Assembly (NCBI RefSeq): GCF_000611645.1
Contig: NW_014011744.1
Span: 1 to 11,481 of the forward strand
Reading direction: 5' to 3'
Origin: Monoraphidium neglectum
Taxonomy: Eukaryota; Chlorophyta; Chlorophyceae; Sphaeropleales; Selenastraceae
Length of the DNA: 11,481 nt
Shown: piece after piece, positions 1 to 10,000 of the stretch
Position numbering within the stretch: position 1 is the first letter of the stretch
Layout of the letters: every line of letters starts with the position of its first letter
Program-made: the position numbers and the translations under genes
Notes under the pieces: generated by a model
Seen by the model: the letters and a program-made list of their open reading frames with translations, nothing else
The model's database searches: none
Told to the model about the DNA's origin: nothing

Positions 1-307
1 GGGGGGAGGGAGGGGAAGGTTGGTGGGAGGCAAGCCTTTAGAGGATGAATGGAGGTACGATGTTGTGGGTTGTTTGGGTAGGTATAGGTGTGGAGGAGGT
101 GGAAGGTGCCCTGTGTGCCATTGCCCAGGCCAAGTGCACACGTGCTGCCATCAAAAACTGACGAACAACAACTGCCCTTGCAGGTAAACAACATCAGGGG
201 TTCAATCAGAGTCCGGCCGCACACCTCCAATGGAGAGAGCACAACACACGGCCCCCTGCCCGCAAGCGTTTTGCACCCTTTGTCAAGCTGGGCTGTGTGT
301 GACGCAC
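1..307 (-). other. Partial ninth intron of the minus-strand gene
   Basis: The donor GTGCGT follows the exon ending at 308. I found no further exon before the edge. Bases 1-30, read on the minus strand, are almost pure pyrimidine (CCTCCCACCAACC, then CCCC, CCC and CCCCCC runs). This is what precedes a 3' splice site, so the acceptor and next exon are probably just outside the window. Confidence 0.5.
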
Positions 308-3300
308 CTGGAGATCATCGGTGGGCTTCTTGGCAACGCGCGCCGCCTCCATCTCCTCGGCATACTGGATGGTGGCCTGGGGTGGGGGCGCGGGTATGTA
401 GTGGGAGGCACTCTGGTGAGAGGTTATTGCACAACGCTGTCATGTGGTGGGTATCAGGTTGGGTTGATGGTGGTGAAAGGGGACGAATGAGGGGGGAGTG
501 CAAGGACCATAAAACAGGGGCACTGCCGAGCTGGCAGCTCGGCAGGCTCAGGTTGGACTGCAGGATTCTTGCTAAGGGCAAATGCATGCTGTGCCAAAAG
601 CTGGACCGCACATCATGTGTGGTAGACGTCAATCTGACAGCATAAGACCCAGAACAACCACTCAAATCAGCCCAGCTTGCGAGAGCAAACACGTCCCGCC
701 TGCGCTGCCTCGCCCACTTGGACAGCGGTGATGGCGAAAGCCGCCTGCACCCTGCTGCGCGCAGCCGTGAACGCCTTGATGTCCCCCTTGCGGGCCGCGG
801 CCAGCGCGGCGTTGGCGGCCTTCACAAACTCAGTGTTTGCCTTGCTGGACTTGCAAGTGTCCTGGGTGCCGAAAATGGCGGCCCGCTTGTTGGAGATGCC
901 CCACCTGCGGCGTCCGGGCGCAGGTTCAAGGGGTGGTGTGTGATGAGAGGCTGGACGGCGGCGCTCACTGGGCAGGGCAAGGCGAGCGGGGAGACAACAG
1001 CTGCAACTGGCTGAGCTAAGGGACGCATATTGTAGGAGAGTTTGATTGTGGCAGTGTGAACATACCATTTGTCAGTAAGGACTAACACACGGACTGAGCA
1101 GCCACGTTCCCACCGTCGCAACTGACACGGGTGGGGGCAAGAAGCGCGAGGGCCCTCCCTTTGCCATTGTACCGCCCGGCACTCACGGGGAGCACTCGCT
1201 CTTCTCGCCGATGTAGAGGGCGACGGCCTCGTCCACGTTGTGGGGCGCGCCGCTGGCATCAGAGATTGCCGGAGGGCTCTCCCTGCGCACCGAAAGCAAT
1301 GGGCAAAGAAGCGGGGACCGCGGGGAGGAGAGTGTCAGGCTGAAGGGCGCGTGCGAGGGATGTGATGTGATTCGGTGGGAGGATGCCGAGGCGGACAGCG
1401 TGGCACACAGCGGCGGCGCAGTGGGCTGCTTGGCAGGACGTTGAGCGCGGGCGTTGTGGGGGTGATTAGGGTTGCCGCGCGTTGTGAGGGATCGAGGGCG
1501 CCCTGCTGTGCTCAGGGCTGTGGGCCTGGCACATGGTGGCCGAGCGCGCCGCCCGTGGCGGCAGCTGTTGGGGACAGCGCCCCCCCCTGCGGGGGTCTCA
1601 CTGGTCTGTCTCAAGCATGAGGCTGCTGCAGTTGCTTCTGGGAACAAAACCGGTCTGTGCATAAAGTCGCCATCCCCCCTGCCACCTGCCCAGATTGCAG
1701 GCTCACTTGAGCTTCGCCGCAGCCTCGTCCATCTCGTGCATAGTGTAAGCGGTCTGGCAAAGGTTCGAATGGAGGCGGAGACACCGATTTTGTGAGGGCG
1801 CATGCTTGGTGAGGTGGCGTGCAGGGGCGACCAAGCAGCTTGTGTGACGTTGCGAGGCCAACAAGTTTATTGCAGCGCCAGCCAGCAGCTTGGGGTGGTG
1901 GCACCCGGATCTGGTGCAGCCTAAACGCTGTTCTTGAAGCCATGCTCACGCAACCGCAATTCAACTGGATGCAACACAGTTTCCCGGCCTGAGCCAGTCG
2001 CGCCGACGTGCAGCTCGCTGATGGCGACAATTCTGCGACCCTCTGTGTACTTTGCGCACCTCCATCGACCGCCCTCCCACCATCAAGGGCTGTGAGGCTG
2101 CCGCGGCGCCTGCAGGCATCAATCTGAGCGCCATGCAACCCCCTATGGATGTCTAGTCGGCTCACCATCAGGTTGCTGCTGATGGCCTTCATGGCCAGCT
2201 CGCGGCGTACCAGCGGGGACGTGAAGGGCGCGGCGCCGCTCAGGGCCTTGTTGATCTGAAGAGGATCGCCACGCGATGCGATTGGGTCGGCGGCTGGGTC
2301 AGCGGTGAGCAGGACAATCAATGCCAGGGACCCTCGAGCGCTGTCAGAAGCGCCTGTGCGCAGAGGGCGCCGATCACGAGCATCGTGCGGGCACCCATGC
2401 CAGGCGGTGATGTGTTCTGGTTCAAGAGAGGCATGGGGTACGCATAGAGGCCCCTTGCTGCGCCGGCCCCGCCCCGCCAATGAAAAGAGCCCTGGGAGCC
2501 CTGGAACGGCTGGCGCGGCCGCCGCGGGACTCACAATCTCGTCGATGAACAGCGGGCTCTTGAAGTGCTTGACGGCGGTGTCCCAGAACAGGCCGCCGGA
2601 GTAGTCACCGGTGGCCATGCTCTCAAGGGTGCGGATGGCCCCGCTGCTCTTCTTACTGTTCTTGCCGTCGGTGTACAGCTTCTGCAAGCAGTACTCGCGC
2701 GAACAGCAAGTATTGCTTGATGAAATGCGGGGGAAGTGCGCCTTGAAAGCGAGGCGCGAGCAACCCTGTCACCCGCCCAGCATCCAGGGGGCAGCGCGGA
2801 AGCAGCAGCAGGGCCACCTGGCGGCGCCTGCCGGCCCGCTGGCGGCGGGAAGTGCGCTGATTGCATGGCAGCATTGGGTGCGCACCTTGGCGGCGGCAAA
2901 GTTGGGGGTGGCGGTGTTGAGCAGAGCGTTGACCTCGCAAACATCGTTGCTGACCCTCAGGTATCCTGGTGGTTGTGAGACCCAAAAGCAGTGTTACGGC
3001 ACAACGCACAGATCAGCAGGGTTTCTGTGCCATGTTGGATCATGCAGGCACGAGTGGCATGTGCATATTCAGTCTTGGTTGTACCATAGGACAGACGTGG
3101 TCCATTGGGGAACAACAATAATCCTCAAACAAGACAAAGTCGTCCGCGCTGCCACAAACGGCCTCTTCGCACCAGCCACGTTGCTGACAAAGGTGTAGCC
3201 GGGCGCGATGTCCATACGCTTCCCAGTGGTGTTCTCCAGCACCTGGGCTGTGGCCGCGCCCACGGCCATAACGGCCAGCGCCAGAATGATCGCTGCGTCG

Positions 3301-3555
3301 CGGCGCAGAAAGCAGATAGCAGGCAATAAGATATGAAATTTGGGATGGGAGGCCTGATCAGCTGACCCTGCATATGCAGGGTCTGTACCTCCTCTCAAGC
3401 ACCCACCCGGCCGCCTGCCAGCCGCCGCGGCTTGCACATCCCAGCCGGACGGCCCCAAGCCACTGCTCTCAGGTAAATCGTATGCATTGTAGGAAAAGCA
3501 CCAGCTGCTTGCACCCCAGCTTTATCGCTGTTATCCCACCTGCGCGGCTGGTCAT
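308..3555 (-). CDS. Secreted FEA1/H43-like algal protein, 5' part (nine exons, 3' end outside window)
   Basis: Exons, in reading order: 3555-3540, 3292-3173, 2965-2886, 2681-2535, 2255-2166, 1753-1707, 1282-1187, 904-718, 376-308. Every intron begins GT and ends AG, and the phases agree across all eight junctions, giving 284 residues with no stop. The first exon is only 16 bases (Met-Thr-Ser-Arg-Ala). It joins exon 2 to make a signal peptide with a hydrophobic core (IILALAVMAV) and a likely cleavage after ATA at residue 21. The mature part has an N-glycosylation sequon at N26, three cysteines (55, 197, 216) and alanine-rich helices. The helix around H157-E-M-D-E is repeated as E268-E-M-E, and both could bind a metal. 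Length, secretion and motifs such as AAKKLYTDG and EAVALYIG recall green-algal FEA1/FEA2/H43 periplasmic proteins (about 360 residues), linked to iron assimilation and high CO2. That family call is from memory and tentative. That the gene is real is much surer. About 60-90 C-terminal residues should lie left of base 1. Confidence 0.72.
523..545. repeat. Perfect hairpin in intron 8
   Basis: CTGCCGAGCT and its exact reverse complement AGCTCGGCAG are separated by three bases (GGC). The stem is 10 bp with no mismatch and lies within the intron between the exons ending at 718 and starting at 376. It could fold in the pre-mRNA. No function can be assigned. Confidence 0.7.
3364..3383. repeat. 20-bp perfect palindrome in intron 1
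   Basis: GACCCTGCAT is followed directly by its reverse complement ATGCAGGGTC, with CATATG at the centre. It lies in the first intron of the minus-strand gene (3293-3539), about 170 bases downstream of the start codon. The perfect two-fold symmetry would suit a dimeric DNA-binding protein. A regulatory role is inference only. Confidence 0.75.
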
Positions 3556-3754
3556 CTCGATGATCGACGGGATTGTGTCCGTGTCGGGTGACAACGCGAG
3601 ATATCCGAGAATTCGCAGCTTGAAGTACCAATGCACAGTTTGGGTTTTACCTGCCGCCGTCCCACCTTTGCTGTGGCCGCAGGGGTGGTGAGTGATGGGT
3701 GGTCACCCGAGGCGTGCGCCGGGCGTGGGGCGCCACCATGGTGGGAGCAGCAGG

Positions 3755-3776
3755 GCGCGCGCCGCGCGCGCGCGCG
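3755..3776. repeat. Alternating GC tract
   Basis: An almost unbroken run of alternating G and C, with one phase break near 3762-3763. It lies about 200 bases upstream of the minus-strand start codon. Such tracts can adopt Z-DNA under negative supercoiling. It may also simply be a low-complexity tract in GC-rich DNA. Confidence 0.75.
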
Positions 3777-5565
3777 TCTTGATTGCAGCACAATAGCTCG
3801 GCCGGCCGGCGGTGCTAGATCCACGAATGCCCTCAGGCACGCGGCGCCGCTCTGCTGGCCCAAGCCAGTGGTATTTCCCACTCGAGCCCCATTCGTTGGT
3901 CCGCTCAGCTGTCTCGGCGCCCTCACAGCCAGCTTCAGTGGGCACGCACTCGCTTCTTACGGCCGGCGGACTGTGTCCAGAGGTCCAGCTGGACTGGGTG
4001 GGGTGGACGGTGCGGATGAGATGTAGTGGGGGTTGCAGGTGCGCTGCTTGCGACGTCGCCATGGCTTGCTCCTGGGTTGCGCACATGGTGCCGTGCCTTG
4101 CCAATCCCATGCACATGCACCCCCTGAGGGCTGGCCGTCCCTGCGCATCCCTGTGACCGGCCCCAGAGGAAGTTCAGCAGCTCCCCTGGCATTCCACTTG
4201 CCCCAGCACTAATACTTTGAAAGGCTGCCCAGCACCAAAAGCCTCAAGCAGCCCACGGAAGAAAACTCCAAGGCTCAACCTCAGATGCCGTGAGGGGCAC
4301 GATTTGATGTAAAATTTTAAAGGCCAGCAATCGATCTCATCTAGGGTGCGGTGTGGGGACGGAGCGTGTAGAGGCTAGTGCAGGTGTCCCGTGCACGGCA
4401 GCATGGCAAAGTTGCAGCGTTTGTTTGGCACAGCTTGCGATACACTTTGCGCTCTTGCGCCCCGCAGTCTTGTTTGCTAGGCCTCCCCCATTCGAGGCTT
4501 GGCCTGCTCTGGAAATGACATGCAAACCACCAATGGGCAGTCCGTCATCCTGGTCACTACCCTTGGTGATCCACTTTGTCTAAAGCTGAGTCAGGAACGC
4601 CTCCCAGGCTGACACGTGACCAGCTGGCAGCTTCAGACGTCGCATGGAATTTTGCGACACCGTCGCTGGTGCGCGGCCGCGCACGAGGGGTTACGTGTTG
4701 TGTGAGTTGAGTGCCGGTACACGGCTGACCGGCATTGCGCCGGTGTCGCAGGCGGGCAACCATGCAGATGGCTCGTTAGCGACGTGCTGCGACGGCGCGA
4801 GCGGGACGCCTGCAGCCGACAACTCACTCAAGACGTGGCCTTTGAAACCTTGATTGTTGATGGGCACAAGGTGCACTTCTAATCACTGGCAACGATGCTG
4901 TGCAAGGAACGCGGCCCTTGCAACGTTTCTGTTGCGCCCTTGCTGGTGACAATCACCAAGACATTTCTGTCCCGAATGGAGCTGGTGACATCGTGCAGAG
5001 GCCGTCGCGCCCCACAATATCGTCATAGTGTTGCTCACACGTTCAGCCAGAGCCGCTACAAGCATGCACGTGGCTCGCAGCTGACTGACTGCGCGGATGC
5101 AGAGACAGCAACATGCAGCATCTGCTCAGGGGCCGCCCCATCACTATGACTTACTGGTGGAAGAAAGCAGCACATGCTGCTGGCATGCAACCATGGGGGG
5201 TTGTACGCAACCGTGGGGAGGAAGTGGCGCTCCCCATTCGCAGGCATCTGCCCCCGTGGCAGCCCGCAACCGCCGCCTGCCGGGGGCCCTTGGTTGGCAA
5301 ATTTGATGGCGGGGTTGACGGGGTGCTGGAGGCCATGCAGCAAGGGGAAGTGCAATGAGGGGACAATATGCTGCACTCCTGCCAACGCTGATGCTATTCA
5401 TCACATCCGACCCGCCTGATGTACAACACAAACGTACCAGACTTTGGAAGCTAACAGCGCATACTGCAAGGTCAAGCTTGCTCAGTGCCTGCCGGCTGCG
5501 TATGCTGCCCAGGCGCACACACACAGCTGCTACGGCACAGGTGCGCGCTGAGATGGCAAGAGCAC

Positions 5566-5620
5566 CAGCAGCAGCTGCAGCAGCAGCAGGAACAGCAGGG
5601 GCGGCGGCGGCGGCGGCGGC
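5566..5620. repeat. CAG and GGC trinucleotide repeats
   Basis: An interrupted CAG run (5566-5598, with CTG and AAC interruptions) is followed directly by seven GGC units (5600-5620). Read as protein this would give polyalanine on either strand. The flanking frames do not look coding, so I treat it as a microsatellite likely to vary in length. Confidence 0.85.
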
Positions 5621-5850
5621 ACACGCACCACTACGTCCCATTCAGCTAGTGGGCAGCAGGAACATAGTTCTGCAAAGCTGTGCCAAGGCCAGCCCGCAGG
5701 CACAGCTCCTTTGCCGGCAGCTGCGCAGTTGCAGCAGGCGGTGCAGGAGCGCACACAGGCTTGGCACAGCATATGCTTTTCTAGGTCCGTGGCAGGGGGC
5801 GCTGGTGCGTGCCGGATCAAGATAGCAGTGTAACACACAGGCTGATGGCT

Positions 5851-6210
5851 TCAGAGGCACACACTCACAGCAGGCAGCACTCGGCCGCAGCGCAGCGCTG
5901 CAGGGCTACAACGCCAATTGGGCCTCCTGATTTCAAAATCAATGAGCAAACCGCCCTTCGCGACGGGCTTCACCAGGTCACTCGCCTCGCCTTTTATGAT
6001 AACGTACCCGTTCACGTTTGGGCCCCGGTCGCGTGCCACGCGCAATAAGGATGTAGATAATGGATTCTCTATCGTGAATATATTTTCGAAGGGATGAGTG
6101 AGCTGCGCGTCGCCCACCGTCACTCGTCGGCCAACGGGAGTTGGCAGGTGTCCTTTGTTCGAATGTTTTCTGTGGCGAATGTCACAAATCTGGTGCGCGA
6201 TGTGGAGCAT
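5851..6210 (-). other. Unassigned protein-like reading frame
   Basis: An ATG at 6210, just after an in-frame TAG, opens a 119-codon frame. Its middle part (roughly 6140-5925) has a balanced protein-like composition: VTVGDAQLTHPFENIFTIEN, then a stretch including NVNGYVIIKG and GGLLIDFEI. Its base composition is more AT-rich than the flanks. The last 20 residues are Arg/Cys-rich and look non-coding. I recognise no family. The opposite strand also reads open over parts of the same DNA, including a Cys-rich stretch at 6156-6212. It could be a real exon, a fragment of foreign or mobile DNA, or chance. No start context or splice partner decides. Confidence 0.2.
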
Positions 6211-6838
6211 GCTCTAACCCGCCAGAACGGTCGGAGGACACACAGCCCAGGGAGCCAGTGCATGGGGTGGGGCCCACTAGGAAGCTCACACGCAGGCCAA
6301 GCGCTGCACCAGCTCATGTCAGGGGGTCCCTGCAACGATCAGTATGCCTAGAAACCCATTGGCTTGTCGTCAAATTTCTCTGCTGCTTTGATGCGGCATT
6401 TAAGTGCGCAAGCCCCTCGACCAAGGGCCTGGTTTTGTCCCTGGCAGGTGGCGAGGGCACCGCACCCAAAGTTCCTTCTCATAGTTCCTGGCAGAAACTT
6501 TGGATCCGTGTGATCCCGATGTAAAGACGAAATTCCGCTGAAGCACGCTGTGTATAATTTTCGTGTCTGCCGTTGTACTTAGCTAATGGATCTGTCTGGC
6601 GAGCCATCACACAGCAGTCAACTGTTACCACAACACCCTGGTGACCCCATCAATTCACATTGCGTTCGCACACACATACATCGCGATCATTTGTGCGTCG
6701 GAATTGAAGCATTGTAAGGCGCTACCAGTCTACTTGCGTCATCGCCGTAGGTGGACGGGCCGAGCGTCTGAGGCTGCCACTCGACGTGAGTTGCCGCGCA
6801 GAAGTGTGTTTATAGCTTGGATACATGCTATTTTATTA

Positions 6839-6856
6839 TTTGACAGCACTGTCAAA
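6839..6856. promoter_or_regulatory. Interrupted palindrome upstream of the plus-strand gene
   Basis: TTTGACAG and its exact reverse complement CTGTCAAA are separated by CA. It lies about 230 bases before the start codon at 7087 in an AT-rich stretch. TGACAG/CTGTCA cores are known as binding sites of TALE/KNOX homeodomain proteins in plants. Linking this site to such a factor is inference from that core only. Confidence 0.35.
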
Positions 6857-7001
6857 CTGAGAACGAACAGGTCACAACGGCCGGACCGTCGCGGGTGACC
6901 TGAAGTCGGGTGCATGCAGCCTTCGCTCATGCCACTCATAATAACGCCTTGATTTGATATCTACACAGCAGCTGCGAGTCAATGTCGGCCGTCATTATCA
7001 C

Positions 7002-7033
7002 TTTCCGGACCCCTTGACCAATTTCCGACCCCC
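7002..7033 (+). promoter_or_regulatory. Paired motif just upstream of the plus-strand gene
   Basis: TTTCCGGACCCC at 7002-7013 and TTTCCGACCCCC at 7022-7033 form an imperfect direct repeat with starts exactly 20 bases apart, 54-85 bases before the start codon. This could be a pair of factor-binding sites or part of the 5' UTR. Nothing else supports a regulatory role. Confidence 0.25.
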
Positions 7034-7086
7034 GAACAACGCGCGCTCTCACGCCATTTCGCGCAGATTGCACGGCTGCATCTCCA

Positions 7087-10000
7087 ATGAATCCAACCAT
7101 GAGCCGCGTGGCGCTTGCCGTCACTGTGCTGGTAGCCGCGTGCGTGCTCCCGGCGCGCGCCGCCCTCGACTGCCAGCCATTCACCGCCACCCTTGCCCAG
7201 GGGTCCGCTGGTGGCTGCACATCCACCACCGCCACCCAGGTGGGCGCCGCACCACATCTAAACATAGAACCGCACCAGCATGCGCACCCTTCGCGGCGGC
7301 TGCCGCCCCCACCTGCAGCTGGGCGTGCTTTGCGCGCCTGCCCAATCACGCTTCCCCGCAAGCGAGCGCCCTACACCCGCCTGCCTGTCAGCCCAAGCAA
7401 CAGCCGCCTCGCTGAGCCTGAACCTGCAATACCCAACTCCATGAATCACCACACTCCAACACATCTGTTCTTGCCGGGGCGCTTGACAACCGACACAGGC
7501 CCAGCTCGTCATCGCTACCAACGGGACGACCGTCACCACAGTGGTCTTCACCGGCCCGCAGCCGACTTCGGGCGGTGCAGGAGTGTTTGACTTCCTGGCC
7601 GGTGCGTTCCCCTCCTGGGCCCAGCATATGTTAAGCAGGGCCACTACGGCATCATACCCAGTGTGCAAAGGCAGCACCAATGCGCGCTTGCAGCACAATC
7701 ATTGCTCACCCCTGCTGCGCTCGAATGCACCGGCCCGTCCTCGAGCACATTCGGCCTGCCTGAAGCCTGCCTACAAAACTGCCAGCGGCGGGCTGGGCGC
7801 CCCACTCTCCACAGAGGCACCTCACCCCAAAAAACCCTGCTGCCGCACCGAACCTTGGATTGTGCCTGGCTTTGCTCCGCACCTCCGCCCTGCCACCATG
7901 AGGTGCACCGGCTCTGGGATGGCCTCCCAAGGGCCTGCAGTGCGTGATGCCTGCCCCGAGTGCATCGGCGATTGCTCTGGGCTGCGCACTTCACCATTGC
8001 TGACACCCAAAGCACTGCGCTGCACTCCACACACCCGCGTCTCCAGGCACGGACTACGCGTTCACCGCGACTGGCAGCGATGGCTCAACCTGCTCTGGAA
8101 CCGCCATCATCACTCCCTGCACCCCGGTGCGAACCCTGAGGTGTACTTGACACTGTGTTATTGGGAAGGGGAATTTGCGGGCGTCCCGCTTCACCCCAAC
8201 AAATCCATTGCAGCATCCACGAGCACGCATGGGCGCGGCCTCGCCACCGTCCCTCCGCACACAGCCACGCCGCTTACAGTGTGCTGATAGCGGGGCACAC
8301 TGGAAGCGGCGGTGTGGCCTTGCATTTGCTGTCTGAGCATGCAAGGCATGTTCAATCATGCGGTGGCAAAATGAGGGCGCCCGTTGTTGCCCTTGGGGCG
8401 GCGTGTGTGGGGCCGGATGAATGCGAGCGTCGCTTGCACAGCGCCGTGGACGGTGCGCTTTGACGATTCTTTAGCTGCCATCCTCCCATGCCCGCCACCA
8501 AATGTTGAAGCCCACCACTCCAACGGAGATTTCAGGCGGCGTGCCAGACGGCGTCCCCTGCGTACCACGTTCCACTGTGCAGTATTCCACTTGCACATCC
8601 GCAATGCTGTCCCCTAATCCTCTGCCCCTCAAAAACCAAAAACTGACGATCAAAACCTCAACCAAACACGCTGCAGGTCTGCAAAGACATCACGGTCAGC
8701 GTCACTGCGACCTCTCCCTCATCCGCCTGCACCGTCAGCATCGGCGCCAACATCTTTGACACCTCAGCCAACGGGTTTTTCGACACCGCCTCCCTCGGCT
8801 CCACTGCCACCACCGCGGTGCTGACTGCACCCAACGGGACCAGCCTCCCCGCGCCGCAGTCTTACGGCCCGGGCTCCTTCAGCGTGCAGGGGCAGGTGTG
8901 TGCCGGGCGGCCCACTGGCTGGGGTTGTATGTCTGCCGCGCCGCCTAGCCGTCGCGCGCCGTCTGTCACGGGGGCTGCAGGCTCTGTGCACTCTGCCATT
9001 GGGCAGCTGAGATGCACCGGCAAGCGAAGGGTTGTTTGTCAACACAACAGCTGGTCCATAAGGCCACGGCTGGACAAGGTCGTCAACTTGCATCAGGCAC
9101 CCCTAAATGACCCCAACCCTAAAACTTGTGGAGGGCGCGCTTGCTGCTGCGTCGTGCAGCCTGCTACACTAACGCGCATCGCACCTCCGGCCCCCTCCCT
9201 GCCGCGTCAAATCCTCAGGTCCAGTACCCCAACGGCCTCTCGGAAAAATCGACGGCCTGCACCATTACCGTGCTGGACGACACCGCCTACACCCTCCCCA
9301 GCCTGTCCAACACGACCTGCTTCTTCCTGAACACCACAAAGTTCACCAACATCGACATCCCGGTCAGCCTCCTGGCCGGCGCGCTCGGCGGGGCCTCGTG
9401 CAAGGGCAGCGGGGTCGTGGCGATCGCCTGCACCCCGGAGTTCAAGAACAAGTCCAGGAAGAGGCGCCTGTGCCTGCCCTCGTTTATCGCCGGCAACCCG
9501 ACGCGCCCGACGCAGCCGTCGTCGGTCGATCTCCTCAAGTGAGCTTGGGTATTTGTAGGGGGCTTTTATGAGGGGGCGGGCGCTGGAGAGAAGCCAAGCG
9601 TGGTGTGGGTCTGATACTTGGGATCAGAAGGGTTGCAGCCCACCAGCATGTTTTGTGTGTGCATCTGTGTCTGCGTGCACGCGTGCAGCAGATTTCACAG
9701 CCAGTCCAGGGGTGTTGTCGCCGCAGCTGCGCCGAGCACATTCGCGCTGCCACACGAGATACCTCACCTTTCCTGTTAGTGTTGTGCGGTGCAAGCAGCG
9801 CGTTTTGACGGCCTACACCCTATGCACCATGCGTGCACGCCTCTCTCCTGGGGTTGCGCGGAGTGAGGGCAGCGGCCGCCTTGACAAGGCAAGGGCAGCT
9901 TTACATCCGTCTTGCCTCCTGCACCTCTCAGCGCCCCTCATGACGCTCCACTTCCCGTTTGCAGGAAGAACTTCCAGAAGAACCCCCAGCCCATTGTGGT

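Larger units (their letters stand above)
3556..5850. other. Intergenic region, left part: no convincing gene
   Basis: This region lies upstream of the minus-strand gene. I see no clear TATA box near its start at 3555. Open frames here are short, rich in Arg, Pro, Ala or Cys, overlap each other on both strands, and show no recognisable domain or splice-compatible chain. It contains the GC tract at 3755-3776, imperfect direct repeats GCAACC(A/G)TGGGG at about 5187 and 5208, and the CAG/GGC repeats at 5566-5620. I found no tRNA or rRNA gene. Confidence 0.5.
6211..7086. other. Intergenic region upstream of the plus-strand gene
   Basis: AT-richer than the rest of the window, as expected for a promoter region. 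I see no gene. TATA-like strings occur at 6552-6558 (TATAATT) and 6809-6816 (TTTATAGC), but both are far from the start codon at 7087, and neither can be tied to a transcription start. The palindrome at 6839-6856 and the paired motif at 7002-7033 are listed separately. Confidence 0.45.

Noticed and set aside
1..27. G-run cluster suggesting a G-quadruplex
   Set aside because: The fourth run is separated by nine bases, outside the usual loop length, and the tract is better explained as a polypyrimidine tract on the minus strand before a splice acceptor.
1762..1770. GGTTCGAAT, a tRNA T-loop-like string
   Set aside because: No acceptor stem, D-arm or anticodon arm fits around it, and the neighbouring bases are explained by exon 6 and its intron.
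3556..3860. Iron-responsive elements as described for Chlamydomonas FEA1 (TGGCA core) and FOX1 (CACACG/CACGCG)
   Set aside because: No TGGCA on either strand in the 300 bases upstream of the start. One CACGCG at 3838-3843 is expected by chance in GC-rich DNA.
4706..4882. Plus-strand frame ending in TAA that reads like a C-terminal exon (ends FETLIVDGHKVHF)
   Set aside because: Only about 58 codons, no early ATG, Arg/Cys-rich upstream, no matching exon with a compatible splice site found; kept only as a note.
7541..8287. Long plus-strand open frame (248 codons) overlapping the plus-strand gene
   Set aside because: It runs through intron 2 and exon 3 in the wrong frame; the spliced six-exon model explains the coding parts, and the rest has no protein character.
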